From Isoetes taiwanensis (Eukaryota > Streptophyta > Lycopodiopsida > Isoetales > Isoetaceae): DNA of 64,000 nt. Location of the stretch: contig JAJEKV010000080.1 of NCBI GenBank assembly GCA_021234155.1, positions 3,705,867 through 3,769,866 on the forward strand, in the 5' to 3' direction. Under the pieces are notes generated by a model. It saw only the letters and a list, made by a program, of their open reading frames with translations. It had not been told where the DNA came from and did not search any database. Position numbers and translations under genes: made by a program. Positions 40,100 through 52,499 of this stretch are shown piece by piece; positions within the stretch are counted from its first letter, which is position 1, and each line of letters starts with the position of its first letter.

Positions 40100-43000
40100 T
40101 GCAAAGGATCCGAAACTAAGGTGACCTACAAACCCCCTATTACATTAGTTCCTTTGTTAATGACATATAGAAATTTTTATTGCATCCAAGTAAACATGAT
40201 TTTGTTCAATATTGCTCAACCCTCACGAGTGTGTCTTGACCACTTATACCTAATGCAGTTGGAATCTAGAATACAAAGCCACTCGCATCTTTGCGTATCG
40301 TGGCATGAGCACCAGTAATACAAGATCAAACCATTCGCATCAAACAACATTGTTTTGAATGCACTACCGATATCAACCTCCATGATAGTCTTTATAGTAC
40401 CAATCCATTCCAACATTGCCTCGATTGGGTTTGGTCCGTGACTACCAACAAGTAAACTGTACTAAACTTCTGCTTGATATAAATTACAATCATATAAGTG
40501 CTTTGCTATGATCCACACTTTGTCGCCAAAGTGAGCACCGTAAGACCATATTGATGGACAAGGAAATTATACTACAAAGTAAAGGAACAAATGTTCAAAA
40601 ATAACTAACTAGAACCGTGAATTGTTGTTGCACTTACAGTGATACTTAGCATATGCAAATTCTTCAAGAAACATGTTCACACGCTGTCTTACATCTCTAG
40701 TTGTTCGAGCAGCCATTTATTGTTTATCCTAATTTGGCAGACCCTAGATGATCCGAAGTGGTTGTTTATGCATTCTTTGTCGATAGCGCCTTTCTTCTCC
40801 CTTATCTCTTTTTATTTTTTCTTTCCTCAGATTTTTTATCCATTCTCTCCATGGGGAGGGAGTTGTAGATGAGAAACCTATTGACTTTGCCCTGCTCTCT
40901 AGTGAACAATTTCTTCGTATCTCTTCTGAACTTCTCCAATTATAGTTGAGGTTCTACCGGTCCATAATCGTAGCATTGGGGTGTAGATCGCCAAGAACTC
41001 TGGTGACATAGAATAATGACTCGGTATAACCAACCCTCGCCATGCAACTCTCCGCTCTGTTTTCGACGTAAGTCCTTGAGGGACCTTCAAAAGCTGCTCT
41101 TATAAAACATCCATCTAGGATTTGTTGTGCCCGCAAGCTCTTATCATTCACTAAATGCACTAGTAAGTGAGTTTGTATGTCCGTAAAACTTGTTGGGAAT
41201 TCTTTCTCTAGCATGTCATGCCTCAACGAATTTTAGTTCGCATGTCCGCAATTTCATTTGTTTCCAGATTCTTCCTTTGTAATCCATCTAAATATCATTT
41301 AAGAAAGAAAAAGTTAAGGAGAGTTCAAAGACGAGTGTTTTCTGTAAACTGCATTTAACCTCGAAAAAACCTCGATAGGAGACATATTGCATGTAGTGGA
41401 CCGCTTTCCACAGATCTAATTCCCTCGTATCAATAGGTATAAATAAACCGCAATATTAATTCATGCCAATCATGAGATTTCAACCCAGCTTAACTCCCTC
41501 ATAGGAGAAACAATTACGCACCAATGCATATATCCTGCCTGAGTCTTTATTGCCTTGATCGGCCGAATCCAAGTTTCCTACATTTTCTAGGCACCATCCA
41601 ATCCACTTGTATCTTATTCTTCACATTTAACCATGCTTTAGATTTGATCCAAATTTTGTAGATCTTCTCGTGGCCGCAGATCTCGGTGGTTCCACGGGCC
41701 CCAAGTGATGCTTCCCAAATAGATCAAAACGCTTTTAAAGATGTGTATGGACTGGGTTAAGATGATGGATCTTCAATTGGCCCAATAGGTAGAAGGAAGA
41801 AGGATGCTTCCACTTCATTCCCTAACCTTTATTTCCTTCACGCAAGATCCCACATGTTACCCCAATTTCATTGTCAACCTTTTGGGAGGCTCTTCGCAAT
41901 GTTTTCTCTTGGACCTTAATGTGATCGGGTTTCCATTTTCCATTGGCGCATATCTCTTGAAGTTTCAGGCCAGACATTTTGTGCAATGCCGCTGACCTGG
42001 GCCGGTATTCAACTGTTCAAACCCACAAGTGACATGCCGCATATCCGCATTAATTCTGAGTCCAAGAGTTCATACAAAACCAGGCCACCGCCGTTGTCCA
42101 CATTAAGATTGCTCAAGGTAATTCGTCAAAGACGGTTTCTTTGAGACATCGTGAACTTCAATACCTTCACTCCACAATGTCAAAGCTCATCAATAACTAT
42201 TTTCGATATGGATCTAGACTTTCCTAGCTTCGGGTCCTCGAACTACATTAGTACTACCATTAAAATGGCTAGTCTTCATGAGTAACCACGGTAATTATAG
42301 TTGATCAACACCATCGCCAAGTTGACCACGCTGGCCGATTGATCGGCCCATAAGGATTACCAATTCATCCGCTGTCAACCCTAATCTGAGATTTCGCGGG
42401 CTCTTCCAAATCTCGCCATGTTTCATCAATATGCTTCCATTGCTTGCGCTACTAACCACGCGAGGCACATTGTCACTGACGCATTAGCTTTTGACACCAA
42501 CCCATGAGCAGTTAGAGATTCACATCGTAAAACAATAGCCTTATGCGTAGGGATCAATGGAGTAGCGAACCACCTTCATCTAGGATCTTCGCTCTTTCCC
42601 TTTGCATCCGATTGTACCTAGAGGCACTACATTTAGGCATGTTTGTTCTTGTAGATGTCATCCTGATAATATACCATGCAATCATTTGACAAGCCGCGGA
42701 ATCTTATGGTAGCCTAAACCAAGAGACGCCAATATATTTTTATTTCAGCATACTTTTGGGCATAGTGTTCCCTTGTGGGAGTATTTTCTCTTGCACAACT
42801 TTATAAAAAATGTAATTTCATCGCATACATTCAACTACAAATTCAATAAAGTCAAGTGGATTGCAATTGTAATTTACTCTAACAGCCGTAATGACCGCAT
42901 TGCTCCATTTGAATTTGGCTTGAAGGTTTAATAATATCAATAAAGATGTCGCCAATCTAGATATGCTTGCACTGATATAATGCTTTATGCTTCTCCAATA

Positions 43001-43350
43001 AAACGGATCTTCATGACCATCGTTAGGAGTATTTATATCATTATCTAGGTCGCTTGTCGTAAGATTGGGCCAATGCATCTAACATGTCGGCTATGGATTC
43101 TCAACTTCCATGAAGTCACGTCTATATCATTGTCATCATCTTCATCATCGTATTCCCTGCTTCATCTCACATCATTGTACTCTTCATTATGCTGTGCCCA
43201 TGTTTGTACCCATACCGCCTAATGTATTCTAATTTCGCCATCCAAGAATGACTTTGATGTCGCTTCAATTCAAGACGCTTTGATGTATTCATATCCACTT
43301 GCCTACCAAGACGCCGATTAAAGTCTAAATATATGATTGATACATACATT
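40100..43350 (-). pseudogene. TNP2-like CACTA transposase pseudogene
   Basis: TNP2 proteins cut and join CACTA element ends. Reading leftward, landmarks occur in family order. LLNLQAKFKWSN lies in 42,818-43,078. A DCMVYYQDD-like zinc-region start is near 42,680, followed by QWKHIDETW (42,417-42,446) and RNLRLGLTAD (42,367-42,399). LWSEGIEVHDVSKK is at 42,180-42,130 and GLKSHDWHEL at 41,489-41,460. An open frame at 41,226-40,954 contains LEKEFPTSFTDIQTHLLVHL and later GDLHPN, matching the DUF4218 domain. A DUF4216-like IMEVDIGSAFKTMLFD follows at 40,390-40,330. A region near 43.2 kb with HSWMAK may be the N-terminal transposase-associated domain. The motifs lie in different frames with stops between them, so the gene is dead. 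Family assignment is firm; ends are approximate. Confidence 0.85.
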
Positions 43351-45304
43351 GAGATTCGTATTTGTTAAATTTTTACATTTAATAACGAATCTAAATGGTA
43401 AAAATTTTATGTCATAATCAAAGCATATTGAAGATATAATACACATTTATCTCAATATGTGCAATCTCATTCCAAGAGAAGAAGAAGAAGAATTCAAGAA
43501 GAAGAAGAAAATGGTGCATTCCACAAAAATTATATGAGTAATTTGATACATCATCAGTTGACCTCCCAGATATTCAACAGATTCATATTCAATGAACAAT
43601 TCATCACCAATACACAAAGTTTTATAGCATAAAACCATGATATATCTCCCTAATTTTACTACTTAAAAAATCTTCTTGGTTCTTGTCATTTCACAATTCA
43701 CAATTGGTAAATAGATTCTCGATAGAGCTATTAATAAAGCAGCTAAAGGTTTCCATGCAACTCAGGGATCTACTCATCAATATATGTGAAGTTTATGAGG
43801 TCACCGGGCTTGATATTGTTCGTAGACATTTGAATTTAGGCCATAGATGAGCATAGCCATCGATGCTTACTCAATTTATTAAGTAACTGAAGTATATTCG
43901 TGACTCCACATATGGCATTAAAGGAACAAATAGACCATCTTGACTTTCACACTAGTCATAATATATAATCCTGTGCCAAAGAATGGGACTTAATTATTTT
44001 AATCATGTAATCACTTCTACCCCAATATGTAAATTACTCCCCATAAATAATTGGCTTGCCTCTAGGCCATGCATTGAATTTCTACGATCTTTTATCCTCA
44101 GAAGGGTCGGACCAAATGACTAGTGAAGGTGGAAGATTATTTCCACATGATCTAGTACATTCCACTTTACATACTACGCCCTCCATCTTGGCAACTACCA
44201 TTGCACTCCATCTAGAAGTTCTATCAATGTAGAATGGGATACTCTTTGAGGAAGTTGATGGCTTGTAGGGTTTTCTATGAACGAGATTCATAGTATCAAC
44301 ATCATCTACTTCCAATGACAACATAACCCCAAAAATCTATATAACGCCTCGAAAGCTCACTTCATTCTCAATTTCTTCCTAACAAAATACAAGCAAACTG
44401 CTAAGACATCGCATTCAAGTAATAGCGAGAGAGTAGCTGATTATCGCTCATAAGATCTGGGTGTATAATTGCCGTTGAATACCCCACATAAAAGTCTGTT
44501 AATCGGATTTGCCTGCATTCACCATATTTCTCAACATGGTCGAGACAGCTTCTTCTCATCCGGCTTTATTTGTCCTTTGCACATCAAACAACCGTGAATA
44601 TAAACTCACAAGTGCCAACCGCAAAAGTAACATCAAGATATAAAGTTAACTAATCATTCAAACATGTTTATGGTACATACATCTACGCATTCATTTCCAT
44701 GCACACCACCCCAAACCTCTAGGAAGACTAGGGCCCACCGGGTCTAATTGACTATTTGTGGCAATTGTTGGGGTAACATTCTTATGCCAAGTCGCCAACT
44801 TTCTCAAAGCTTCTCGTCTCACTTCACGCTCAAATTCTTCCGACGCTCGGGTCCATGTTGTTTTTCTAGTAAACAATAAAAAATATTAATAAAAACCATG
44901 TAATAATATATAATAATTATAATATACATGTTTTTCATGATTTTATCAAATGTTTATTCTAAGATCTCAGATTCATACAACGCTTACATATTTAGAAAGC
45001 ATTTGATTGAAGGGTGCGCCCGAACCCATACATCTAGTCCTTTCCATTTGAAATGGAGTCAATTCAAGACTTATATTCACGAACCTTCAAATCTTTTGTA
45101 ATCTATGAAGATTGAAACTTCGCTCTGGAGGTGCATAAACCCGACATTTAGTCTTCCATTCGGGATGGAACCGACCAAGCATCTTTGATCACATCCCTCA
45201 AGTTTTAACATACTTCAAGACCCAATCTTCTAATCTATTAGCATTTGAGGTGTTTAACTCTAAATACACAAAGATTAAAGCAGAGATCTTACCTTATGAA
45301 GACC
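43351..45304. other. AT-rich DNA upstream of the TNP2 pseudogene
   Basis: This DNA lies 5' of the minus-strand transposase and would hold its promoter if the element were intact. It has a GAA-rich microsatellite at about 43,477-43,510 and a small imperfect hairpin at 43,353-43,393. Minus-strand frames at 44,082-44,324 and 44,691-44,876 carry no motif I recognise. Confidence 0.4.
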
Positions 45305-46650
45305 CACTACGCAAAAAATCCCAAACAAACGAGTGAAAATAATAAGTAATAATCTGGTTTACCGGTTCCCGCCATATTTGACGTTACATCGACGCCCTGT
45401 GACGCTGGCGACCGACGCCTAAGCCGACGCCGCCCGACACCTAGGTGATGCCACATCGCCTTTGCTCGCCCGATGCCCCCTCATATGTTATCAGTCAGAT
45501 GATCATGACGCCGCTTAACGCATCGCCAAATGATCATAACGCCGCGAACCACTCCAATCAGGATTGTTTAACATAACGTAAAACAACATACAATACAAAT
45601 AACACAAATAAATAAAAATACCCATTGTCTCATTCATAAAATAAGCTTATACAACGACAACACAAATAGATAAAAAACTTATTGTTTCATTCATGTTTAT
45701 ACATTACTTATGTCCATTCTCGAGATCGCGATGCTTGATGCAACCATTTGCATCATTATCCGCGACCATTAATGTCGCTTTCTCTTTGTTTGGCCTTTCT
45801 ATGAGCTATTCTACCACTGCTCCCCGCATGGAACGCCGATGTTAGTGCAATCGAAGTCTTTCACTCATCTGCCACGATGGTGAAGGGAGGTTCTCAACGG
45901 AGAAGCGGTTGGCCGGAGTTGTCTTCCCTTTGAGGAGGAGGATTACCGCTAGAAGGAACATATCGCCATGGTCTTCAACCGGCCGACCATTATAGCAAGA
46001 TAGGGAAGAACACTCAAAAAATAAGAATAAACAGCTTGATCGATGGACCAAATGGCAACGGATGTAGGTTAGGGTTAGGGTTAGGCTTTTACTTGGCAAA
46101 AAAAAAATTCTTCCAGGTCACGCCGTTAAACGACGTTTAAGTCGACGTATCTTGACGCTAGCAGCTACCACCACATTCACGCCACGCATAGGTTTACGTG
46201 ACATCGCCAATATGAACGCCGTTTCAACGACCAAGAGACCGACGCTGGCCTTGACGCTAGGCCGCGAAATTTGGCACCAAAGACCATGCCACCAGTAAGA
46301 CGGACACGCCAATACAGTAACGTCACGTTCAATCAATGGCATCGGCTGCCTAGACAGCAGTCGCCAAATTTTGCAATCACCATTTCACGACGCCAAGGCC
46401 GACGTCAGCTTCATGGAAACGCCGCTGAACCTGACGCTACCGACGCGGTTTGACACGCAGCTCCGCCAGCCTTTGGCGCCAGCATCCATGCCATCGCCAG
46501 TAAACCACACGTCACTCGATGACCGCCGTTGAACGACGCCGAACGACGTTGTCGCCGTTGAACGACGATGTCGCCGACCAACCAATGACGATCCGGACGT
46601 TTCATCGACGACGCTGACGCCGTTTGATGTCGCATCGCATCCCTGTAGTG
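45305..46650. mobile_element. Candidate 1.35-kb non-autonomous CACTA element
   Basis: The left edge reads CACTACGCAAAAAATCCC at 45,305. The right edge, read inward on the other strand, is CACTACAGGGATGCG from 46,650. Both edges are followed by dense GACGC, ACGCC and CGACGTT subrepeats (45,370-45,560 and 46,118-46,640), as expected of CACTA subterminal regions. The middle lacks transposase motifs and carries a minus-strand frame of 85 codons (45,842-46,099) of unknown origin. Flanking triplets (ACC and AGT) do not match, so the pairing of these ends is inferred rather than proven. Confidence 0.5.
46065..46085 (+). repeat. Three TTAGGG-like hexamers
   Basis: The stretch TAGGTTAGGGTTAGGGTTAGG holds three tandem TTAGGG-type hexamers inside the CACTA candidate. 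Read on the minus strand it is CCTAACCCTAACCC, just upstream of the region encoding the 85-codon minus frame. Plant 5' leaders often carry such AACCCTA boxes, so it is more likely leader-like than telomeric. Confidence 0.5.
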
Positions 46651-46750
46651 AGTAATGCAATGCATTTGATGATTTTCGTGATATAGATGTAGTTGTATTA
46701 GACGACGGCAGACGTCACTATGCTAGATGGATTTCCGCTGTTATGTGTAA

Positions 46751-46755
46751 CTAGA
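46751..46755. repeat. Left target-site duplication CTAGA
   Basis: CTAGA directly precedes TGTTTGGGG at 46,756 and is repeated directly after ACTAACA at 57,604-57,608. A 5-bp duplication is the normal size for Ty3/gypsy integration and fixes both ends of the element. Confidence 0.85.
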
Positions 46756-47292
46756 TGTTTGGGGTCCGTTCTGAACTCCCCGAAGACACTGGTGGAGGAC
46801 CCGTGGATCTAATGTGAGAGTCCCAACACGGATTTGCAAGAAGAGGAAGCAGCGAAAGAAAAACAGAACAAAATGAGAGGAAAATGATGTTTCCCTCGAT
46901 ATCAATGATGAATATACATGAGCTCAACAGAGAAGAACTGGAAGGACAAGACTCAAAACTCATCTAGAACCCAAGTGCGCAGCTCTAGCCGCCATATATA
47001 GTACAATGGCCTGGGCCCAATATGACACTCACCGATTCCTGCGTCACCCCGAAGGAGGCCCCGATGAAAGGAATGTATGCGCTCTGAAGTGCCTAGAATC
47101 GCGCCGACGCCGACGCTGGCATCGTCACACTTGTCCGGTTCTTGATGGGCTTTGACTGCTGGTCTCACGGGCTGGTCTTCACGAGCTTTTACGGCTGACC
47201 CGGGTGGCTGACCGGGAGAGGATCCTTGAGCTTGACCTGGTCTGTCAGATAGATGAATAGTCCCCGTACCAGAGGCACACAGTGGACTAACA
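46756..47292 (-). repeat. 3' LTR of the Tat/Athila-like element
   Basis: It begins TGTTTGGGGTCC and ends GGACTAACA on the plus strand, 537 bp. It matches 57,032-57,603 through blocks such as GGAGGACCCGTGGATCTA, AATGAGAGGAAAATGAT, CAAGACTCAAAACTCATCTA, AAGTGCCTAGAATC and GGATCCTTGAGCTTGACCTG. Many small indels separate the copies. Confidence 0.9.
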
Positions 47293-47305
47293 CTTCCCAC
47301 CAAAA
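47293..47305 (-). promoter_or_regulatory. Polypurine tract of the Tat/Athila-like element
   Basis: Read on the minus strand, TTTTGGTGGGAAG lies immediately before the LTR start TGTTAGTCC. A purine-rich run touching the 3' LTR is the usual primer for plus-strand DNA synthesis. Confidence 0.65.
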
Positions 47306-50300
47306 CCGCCACTCGAGTGAAGAAAAGGAGGAAGGGTTTCCGAGGGCGAAGCCATCCGCCTGAGTGATCCTCACGGAGCAGGACGCTGCACCATTATGGT
47401 AATCGCTACCGAGATCCTCGTGTTTGAAGAGCAGGAGGAGGTTGTGGCCAAGGGGCGTGATCTCGCATCAATAAGAAAAGCGATCGCATCAGCGTCTTCA
47501 AGGGCAAAGATGGGCGCCCTCAAGAAATGTACCGACATTCCATGAGGAGGCAGGTCTGGAGGTAAAGGTAATCGGTTAATCGGCATTCGGATTGCGCTGG
47601 AAAAATGGGACATTTAAGGAGCCGAGCAAAATGCATTTGAGAGCAGCACAAAACCTCGCTGAAGATGGATCAAGGATCGTGTGAGGTGGTGGCATTCGCT
47701 AAGAAGGTAAATAAGACCATGAAGCGCGATCCACGGCCAAGCAAGCAACTACGCCATTAGCAATATAGATCCAATTCGGTGGTGGTATCCGTGAGTGGCA
47801 CCTTCTTCCCAATGTGATAAAGCTAACAGTAAACGCGGGATCCCACCGAGATCCGGCCGAGATCCAGGTGGAGTCCATCCCAAGATGACCATCCATGACC
47901 TTTGGTCCAAAAGGGGAGGCGCCTAATCGGGAAAGTCAGAACCTGGGGCGAGGTACGCCTGTGGGAAGCTATTAGGGAGAAGGAGCCATGCCCGTATGCA
48001 TAAGCCGAGCTGTCTCCCAATTGACTGGATAAGATCCCATCAAGAGCTTGACACCAACGATCCTAAAGAGGAAGTGTAGAGTTGAGAGTTGATGTGAGGG
48101 CTATCCTATCCCCGTGGGACCGGCCTTTGCTATCCAACGAGCCTCAGAATTGATTATAACCGCGAGGTGTCGTGATATAAATTTGTGCATAAGATCCTGG
48201 ATGTCCTAGATAATTCTTATCTCATGGTAGCCATTCGCTTGCCGAGATAATGATTAAGTCGCATGTACCCTGATGAAGAGGTGGGTCCGAGTACGATCGC
48301 TAAGATATGGATTGCTATCCCGCGCTAAACCATTGCACCGTAATACCTCAAAAGTACGGGCGTGGGTCTATCCTAGTGCCCTGCATCAACGGAGAAATCA
48401 TGAAATATGTGCCTATGTAATAAATAACTCAAGGTGATAAACTGATCGGCACAGCAGAGATCAAGACTGCAAGGGCACAAAAGATAACCCCTTTGTCTTC
48501 ACGGAGAGTTCGCCAACCGGGCGAAAATCAGTAGCGTTCGGGGAATATCCATTGTGTCCATCTCGTCGCATGCCACTGAAAAGGAAGAGGTGGGCGGCGA
48601 GCAAACTACATAATCGCGGATAGCGTGAAGGACCGAAGCCGTGCTACATTCCCTAATAATGGCGATGGGTCAGCCAAGTTTTGCTTTGAGCCTCATCAAA
48701 TAGACTGGAATACTATCGGCAATGTTGTTCAAGATCACGATCTTGTTGTCCTTTCTAGCAGCAGCGGATTGGTCACCGGACCTTCTGAGAAGTGTTGACC
48801 TGGGAGGAGGATTGCCCGGAGTATTGAGACTAAGCACCTAACTCCTCGGCCATCAAGAATCTTCCTCGCTTCGCGACCCTGGGTAGTCAGGGATCTTGGA
48901 AGAGGTGAGCCGAGAGGTCCGTAGGTTTGCTCATTGGCGAGGCACTGAAAGGCCCCGCCTCAGAAGGTTTTGAACTTGAGTGCTGAAATTTCACAAAGTT
49001 CTGAGTACAAGGCTGAGTCATAATATCCGCCCTGGTACCCGTGAGAGCTTCTTTGATCCATAGCTCCAATAAATTCGGACTTCGATTGGAGCCGAGTCTG
49101 ATCCGCAGTTGGTCGATTTGATCCCGCACTTTTGAGATCCAGATGAGCCCTGTAAGAGTCTGCGGTTGTCTTGAAGTTTGGCCTCCAAAAGCTACAACTT
49201 GACAAGGGCAAATTTGAAGGTCCTTTGCACCGCATCGTAGGCCTCTAGCCATTTGAACCCCGCTCATAAGAGCCGCCTTGGGATTCTTTAACTTGAGAAC
49301 AAATGAGCATCCCGCCGATACCGATACAACAACCCATTTCCAGGGTGTTGTGGTGGTGGACGGGCCGCTAGTCTCAGTTTGTGATGTTTGGGGAAAGATG
49401 GTGTGAACTCTGATGGTGTAGCCGAGGAGGAGACAGCGACATGGGTGCGCGGATTTTGGACATGACCAAAGGGGAAGAAGGGCGGAAGTGCCAACTCTAG
49501 TCTCAGGAAGGGACCAACCGAGTGGAATTATGAGAATTCGCGGTGTGGAGGGAAGTAATGATCGATGAGGGCTTGAAGGTGGCCTCCCACAAAATCTCAG
49601 AATGGAAGTGGCACCTCGGCGGTCCACTTCTTTGAGAAGACGAGAACATCAATTGGGGCCAATTCATGGTGGTTGAGTGTGTAGCGCTGATGACCATGTT
49701 ATAGAAAGGCTTATTGATATGGGTGTTCTTGATAGAATACCCAGGAACTTGGCGCCCACAGTAAACCGAATAATAAAGGTTTCCGCGGAGGCTTGTCGAT
49801 ATTAATCGACGATGCACATTGGCATGATAAGGGAGGTGCACTAAATCGCGGACATCTAGATCCCGTGATGGCGATCATGATGTTCGGGTTTGTAAGGGAA
49901 TATGAAATACCGTAAATCAAATGTTGAGTCACCGGGTGGTGGTGCCATCAACCACGCGGTGTATCCATTCTGGCCGTTAACGATATTGGCGATGAACCGC
50001 TTCTGGGCTGGTCGATTGGGAGCCTAAGTTCCATTTGAGAGAATTCGTAAAGCTTGTCACCAAATGACTTTATTTTAAGCCAACAAGGGCTTCACTAAGG
50101 TGGGAGCGCTAAGAAGGATACGACCAAAAAAGAGTCGATCCTCGAGCGAGTTTGAAGTGTAGAAAATCTCGTGCAGCCATGGTAACGACGGCGTAAACGT
50201 AAGAGTGATTCAAAGGCTGAGGACGAAGCCGGGCACGAGGACGGCGGCTACAGTAGGAACTTAAAAGGTTTTAGGGCTTAATAACCGAGGCTTAAGAGGT

Positions 50301-50660
50301 ATGAAAAGGGTGAAATCGAGCCGCTTGATGGTGCCAAAGTCGAAGATGCCAAGGAGTGTAATTGAGTGTACTTGGCTAAGTCCTCAAAAACGAAGGGAGA
50401 AGCAATGAACTGCGGAGAGGATGAGACGCGAGAGAAGGATCGGATGTGATGTGGCCAAAGGACAAGCATATTAATTCGTTGACGGTATGAAAAGAAGCAA
50501 GGGCATTTAATGCGTGCAACTCGGGCGGATATCATGAAAACGAATGTGTCGAGAGTACCCCGCGATTTAAGGCTGAGAAAAGATTCTCGCTTTAGAAAGA
50601 GCTCTTGCATCAAGTAAAACACGCTGGCTTAATTCCCCGATTGGTCCACGCCGACAAGGA
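47306..50660 (-). pseudogene. Extra coding-like region between integrase and 3' LTR
   Basis: Minus-strand frames are open over long overlapping stretches, the longest 246 codons at 48,887-49,627. Plus-strand frames are mostly closed. Segments near 49.9-50.0 kb read like real protein (RFIANIVNGQNGYTAWLM, then DLRYFIFPYKPEHHD) and continue in another frame as LVHLPYHANVHRRLIST. This suggests a broken minus-strand ORF beyond pol. I do not recognise the family. Tat-lineage elements often carry extra, poorly conserved ORFs here, so position fits, but function is unknown. Confidence 0.45.
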
Positions 50661-50668
50661 GTCTCGCC

Positions 50669-51115
50669 ATTATATAAGACAAACCGAGTAAAACGGTTGC
50701 ATCCGATGGCGCCAAAGATGGTCAGCTGCCGTTTGAAATCAACGAGGGATCGCACTATGCCCAATTTAACCGTCAGAGTGGATTACCCGCAAGATGAATT
50801 GTCCGATCTCGCTACCGCCACAATCGTGGGCGCGGAGAACGGATTCGCCGGTGTGCCGGATGTATCAACACCCCAATCGGGGCGACCAATCGATGGAGGT
50901 GGTTCTCAAGACCTTCGGCCGGGATCCTCGCGCTAACCTCTACCATCTCTTCAAGATCACCTCGCCATTCAACCCGAAAGTAGAGGGTTTTTCCTCTTAG
51001 GTTTTTTAGTAGATAGGGCTCGAGTCTGCTTGTATATAGGGCAAAGGCCTATAGCGGAAATAGTCAAGGCCTCGCATTTTGTAAAAATATCCACTATAAT
51101 ATAATATGCCGCCTT
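50669..51115 (+). CDS. Antisense mini-gene with TATA box, ORF and poly(A)-like tail
   Basis: On the strand opposite gag-pol, ATTATATAAGAC at 50,669-50,680 is followed about 26 bp later by ATG at 50,706, which opens MAPKMVSCRLK. That frame runs 77 codons to 50,936. A second frame, opening MEVVLKTFGRDPRANLYHLF at 50,893 and stopping at 51,000, overlaps it and looks like the true continuation after a one-frame slip. About 90 bp past that stop the DNA reads TAATATAATATG, a plausible poly(A) signal region. The family is not recognised. Some Tat-lineage retrotransposons carry an antisense ORF downstream of pol, which is the best parallel. A host-gene fragment carried by the element is the alternative. 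Confidence 0.45.
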
Positions 51116-51479
51116 TCTAGTCAATTTCTCTCGTGGTGTTTGCTTGAATCAGACCGCTTTGTTGATTGTCGCCTGCGGTGGATGAAATGTTTGAGACGAA
51201 AACCATTAACCAATGTAGGTAATGGAGTGCCATCTAACTCGCCATTGGAAAACGTCAATCTAACCACTTGAACAATTTGATAAGGCTGCCAATCTAAAAC
51301 TTGAGTTTACCCTAAAAATTTTTGTACTGAATCATAAAGAAGAACCAAATCTCCTTCTTTGAATGTTTTGTCTTCGTGACGCTTGTCATGTAAAGATTTT
51401 TGGTAACCGCTAGTCCATGAAGAACACGTAATATAAGCATCCCTTCAAGTTCATCCAACTCCGCTCTAATTGATAGACC

Positions 51480-52260
51480 CTTTCTTTGAGTGCACAGTGG
51501 ATTATGAGCAAGAGCTTGAAACGAGTGTTGGAAGGATGTATTCAAACGCACGAGAGCTTCCCCGACCATAAACCAATTTTAAAAGGAGGTGGACCGTAGC
51601 AATCTTGAAACAAGCATTGCAGGGCCCAAAGAACAAAGAGGGAAGTTTTATTTGCCACCGTATGGAAGCTGGCCACAAATTCTCTTGAGAATGGTGACCG
51701 AAGTTTTGTTGGTGCTTTCTCGCCAACCCATTACCTTTGAGGATAGTAAGGTGTGCTCGCGATGATGTCGAGATAATCCACGCCCCATAGTATGATTGAT
51801 GAGTCGGACACCACGCATCAACGTAATTCAAAATTCGTACCAATCGCTGGCATAATTTGTTGATAGAGGACTTAGTATCGCTTGTCATAGTTGTTGTCCT
51901 GAAGTACAAGCCTCACCATTTGGTAGCTGAGTCGCGAGAACCGACAACGCACTGCGTGCCGCTACAGGATCTATAGGTCCCACAAAGTCCATTCCCATTT
52001 GTCAAGGGAAGCGCATGACCTAGTCAAGGGAAGAGCCGCCACGTCAAGGGAGGCCCCACTCCATCGGGTAAGCGCCAATAATGCGGGCGGGCGCGTATGG
52101 AAAGCATCTTTGAAGAGCGTGGGCCAATAATGTACTCCAGTTTCAGAAGGATTTTGGCGTACCGGTGTCACCATGAAATGACTACCCACCTAGCCCTTTT
52201 ACGCTTCTCGAACAATATCCGAACTTCATGAGGCAGAACACGCCACGGTTGATGGTGTCC
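51480..52260 (-). pseudogene. pol: Integrase domain of Tat/Athila-like pol (broken)
   Basis: Integrase inserts the cDNA into the host genome. Reading leftward, a degraded zinc-domain region near 52,150 includes HYWPTLFKDAFHT, matching the YYWPTMFKD core of this group. At 51,998-51,962 the frame reads MDFVGPIDP, which holds the first catalytic Asp, followed by DSATKWCEA. Near 51,740 it reads TPYYPQGNGLA, the block around the catalytic Glu. ELVYG/LVYGRGSSRAFEY follows at about 51,550. The motifs sit in at least three frames, and sequence between the second Asp and the PYYPQGNG block is too degraded to align by eye. Confidence 0.8.
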
Positions 52261-52499
52261 TTACCCTTTGTAGAGATGTCCTGAACCATGGTGGTAGTCA
52301 CGACTTCCTGAGAAATTGATGCTACGATTTCACGCTAAGGTGAGAGAGCCGCCTGCCCGGTGGAAGAGCAATCTCGCGGAGGAGGTATCATGAAAACCGC
52401 GGAACCAATGTGGTGCTGCTGATTAAAAAAGAGAGCCGAAAGCATCGTGAAAGGCGCTCGAGACTCCAAATAGAGGGATCATCCGTAGGATGCTGAAAG

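Larger units (their letters stand above)
38872..46650 (-). mobile_element. Remains of a CACTA (En/Spm) DNA transposon
   Basis: The core evidence is the minus-strand TNP2 pseudogene at 40.1-43.35 kb. GACGC-rich subrepeats flank it on the left (38.88 kb) and right (45.37-45.56 and 46.12-46.64 kb). On the minus strand the right edge at 46,650 reads CACTACAGGGATGCGATG, a good CACTA terminus. The span is drawn from the left subrepeats to that terminus. A second inward CACTAC at 45,305 means two elements may be mixed here. No matching 3-bp target duplication was found for either pairing, so exact limits are uncertain. Confidence 0.5.

Noticed and set aside
46065-46085. TTAGGG-like hexamers as interstitial telomere or chromosome end
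   Set aside because: Only three hexamers are present, they are not the usual plant TTTAGGG, and they lie inside a transposon candidate in a leader-like position.
45305-46650. Confident 3-bp target duplication for the small CACTA candidate
   Set aside because: Flanking triplets are ACC and AGT, which do not match, so the pair of ends remains a candidate only.
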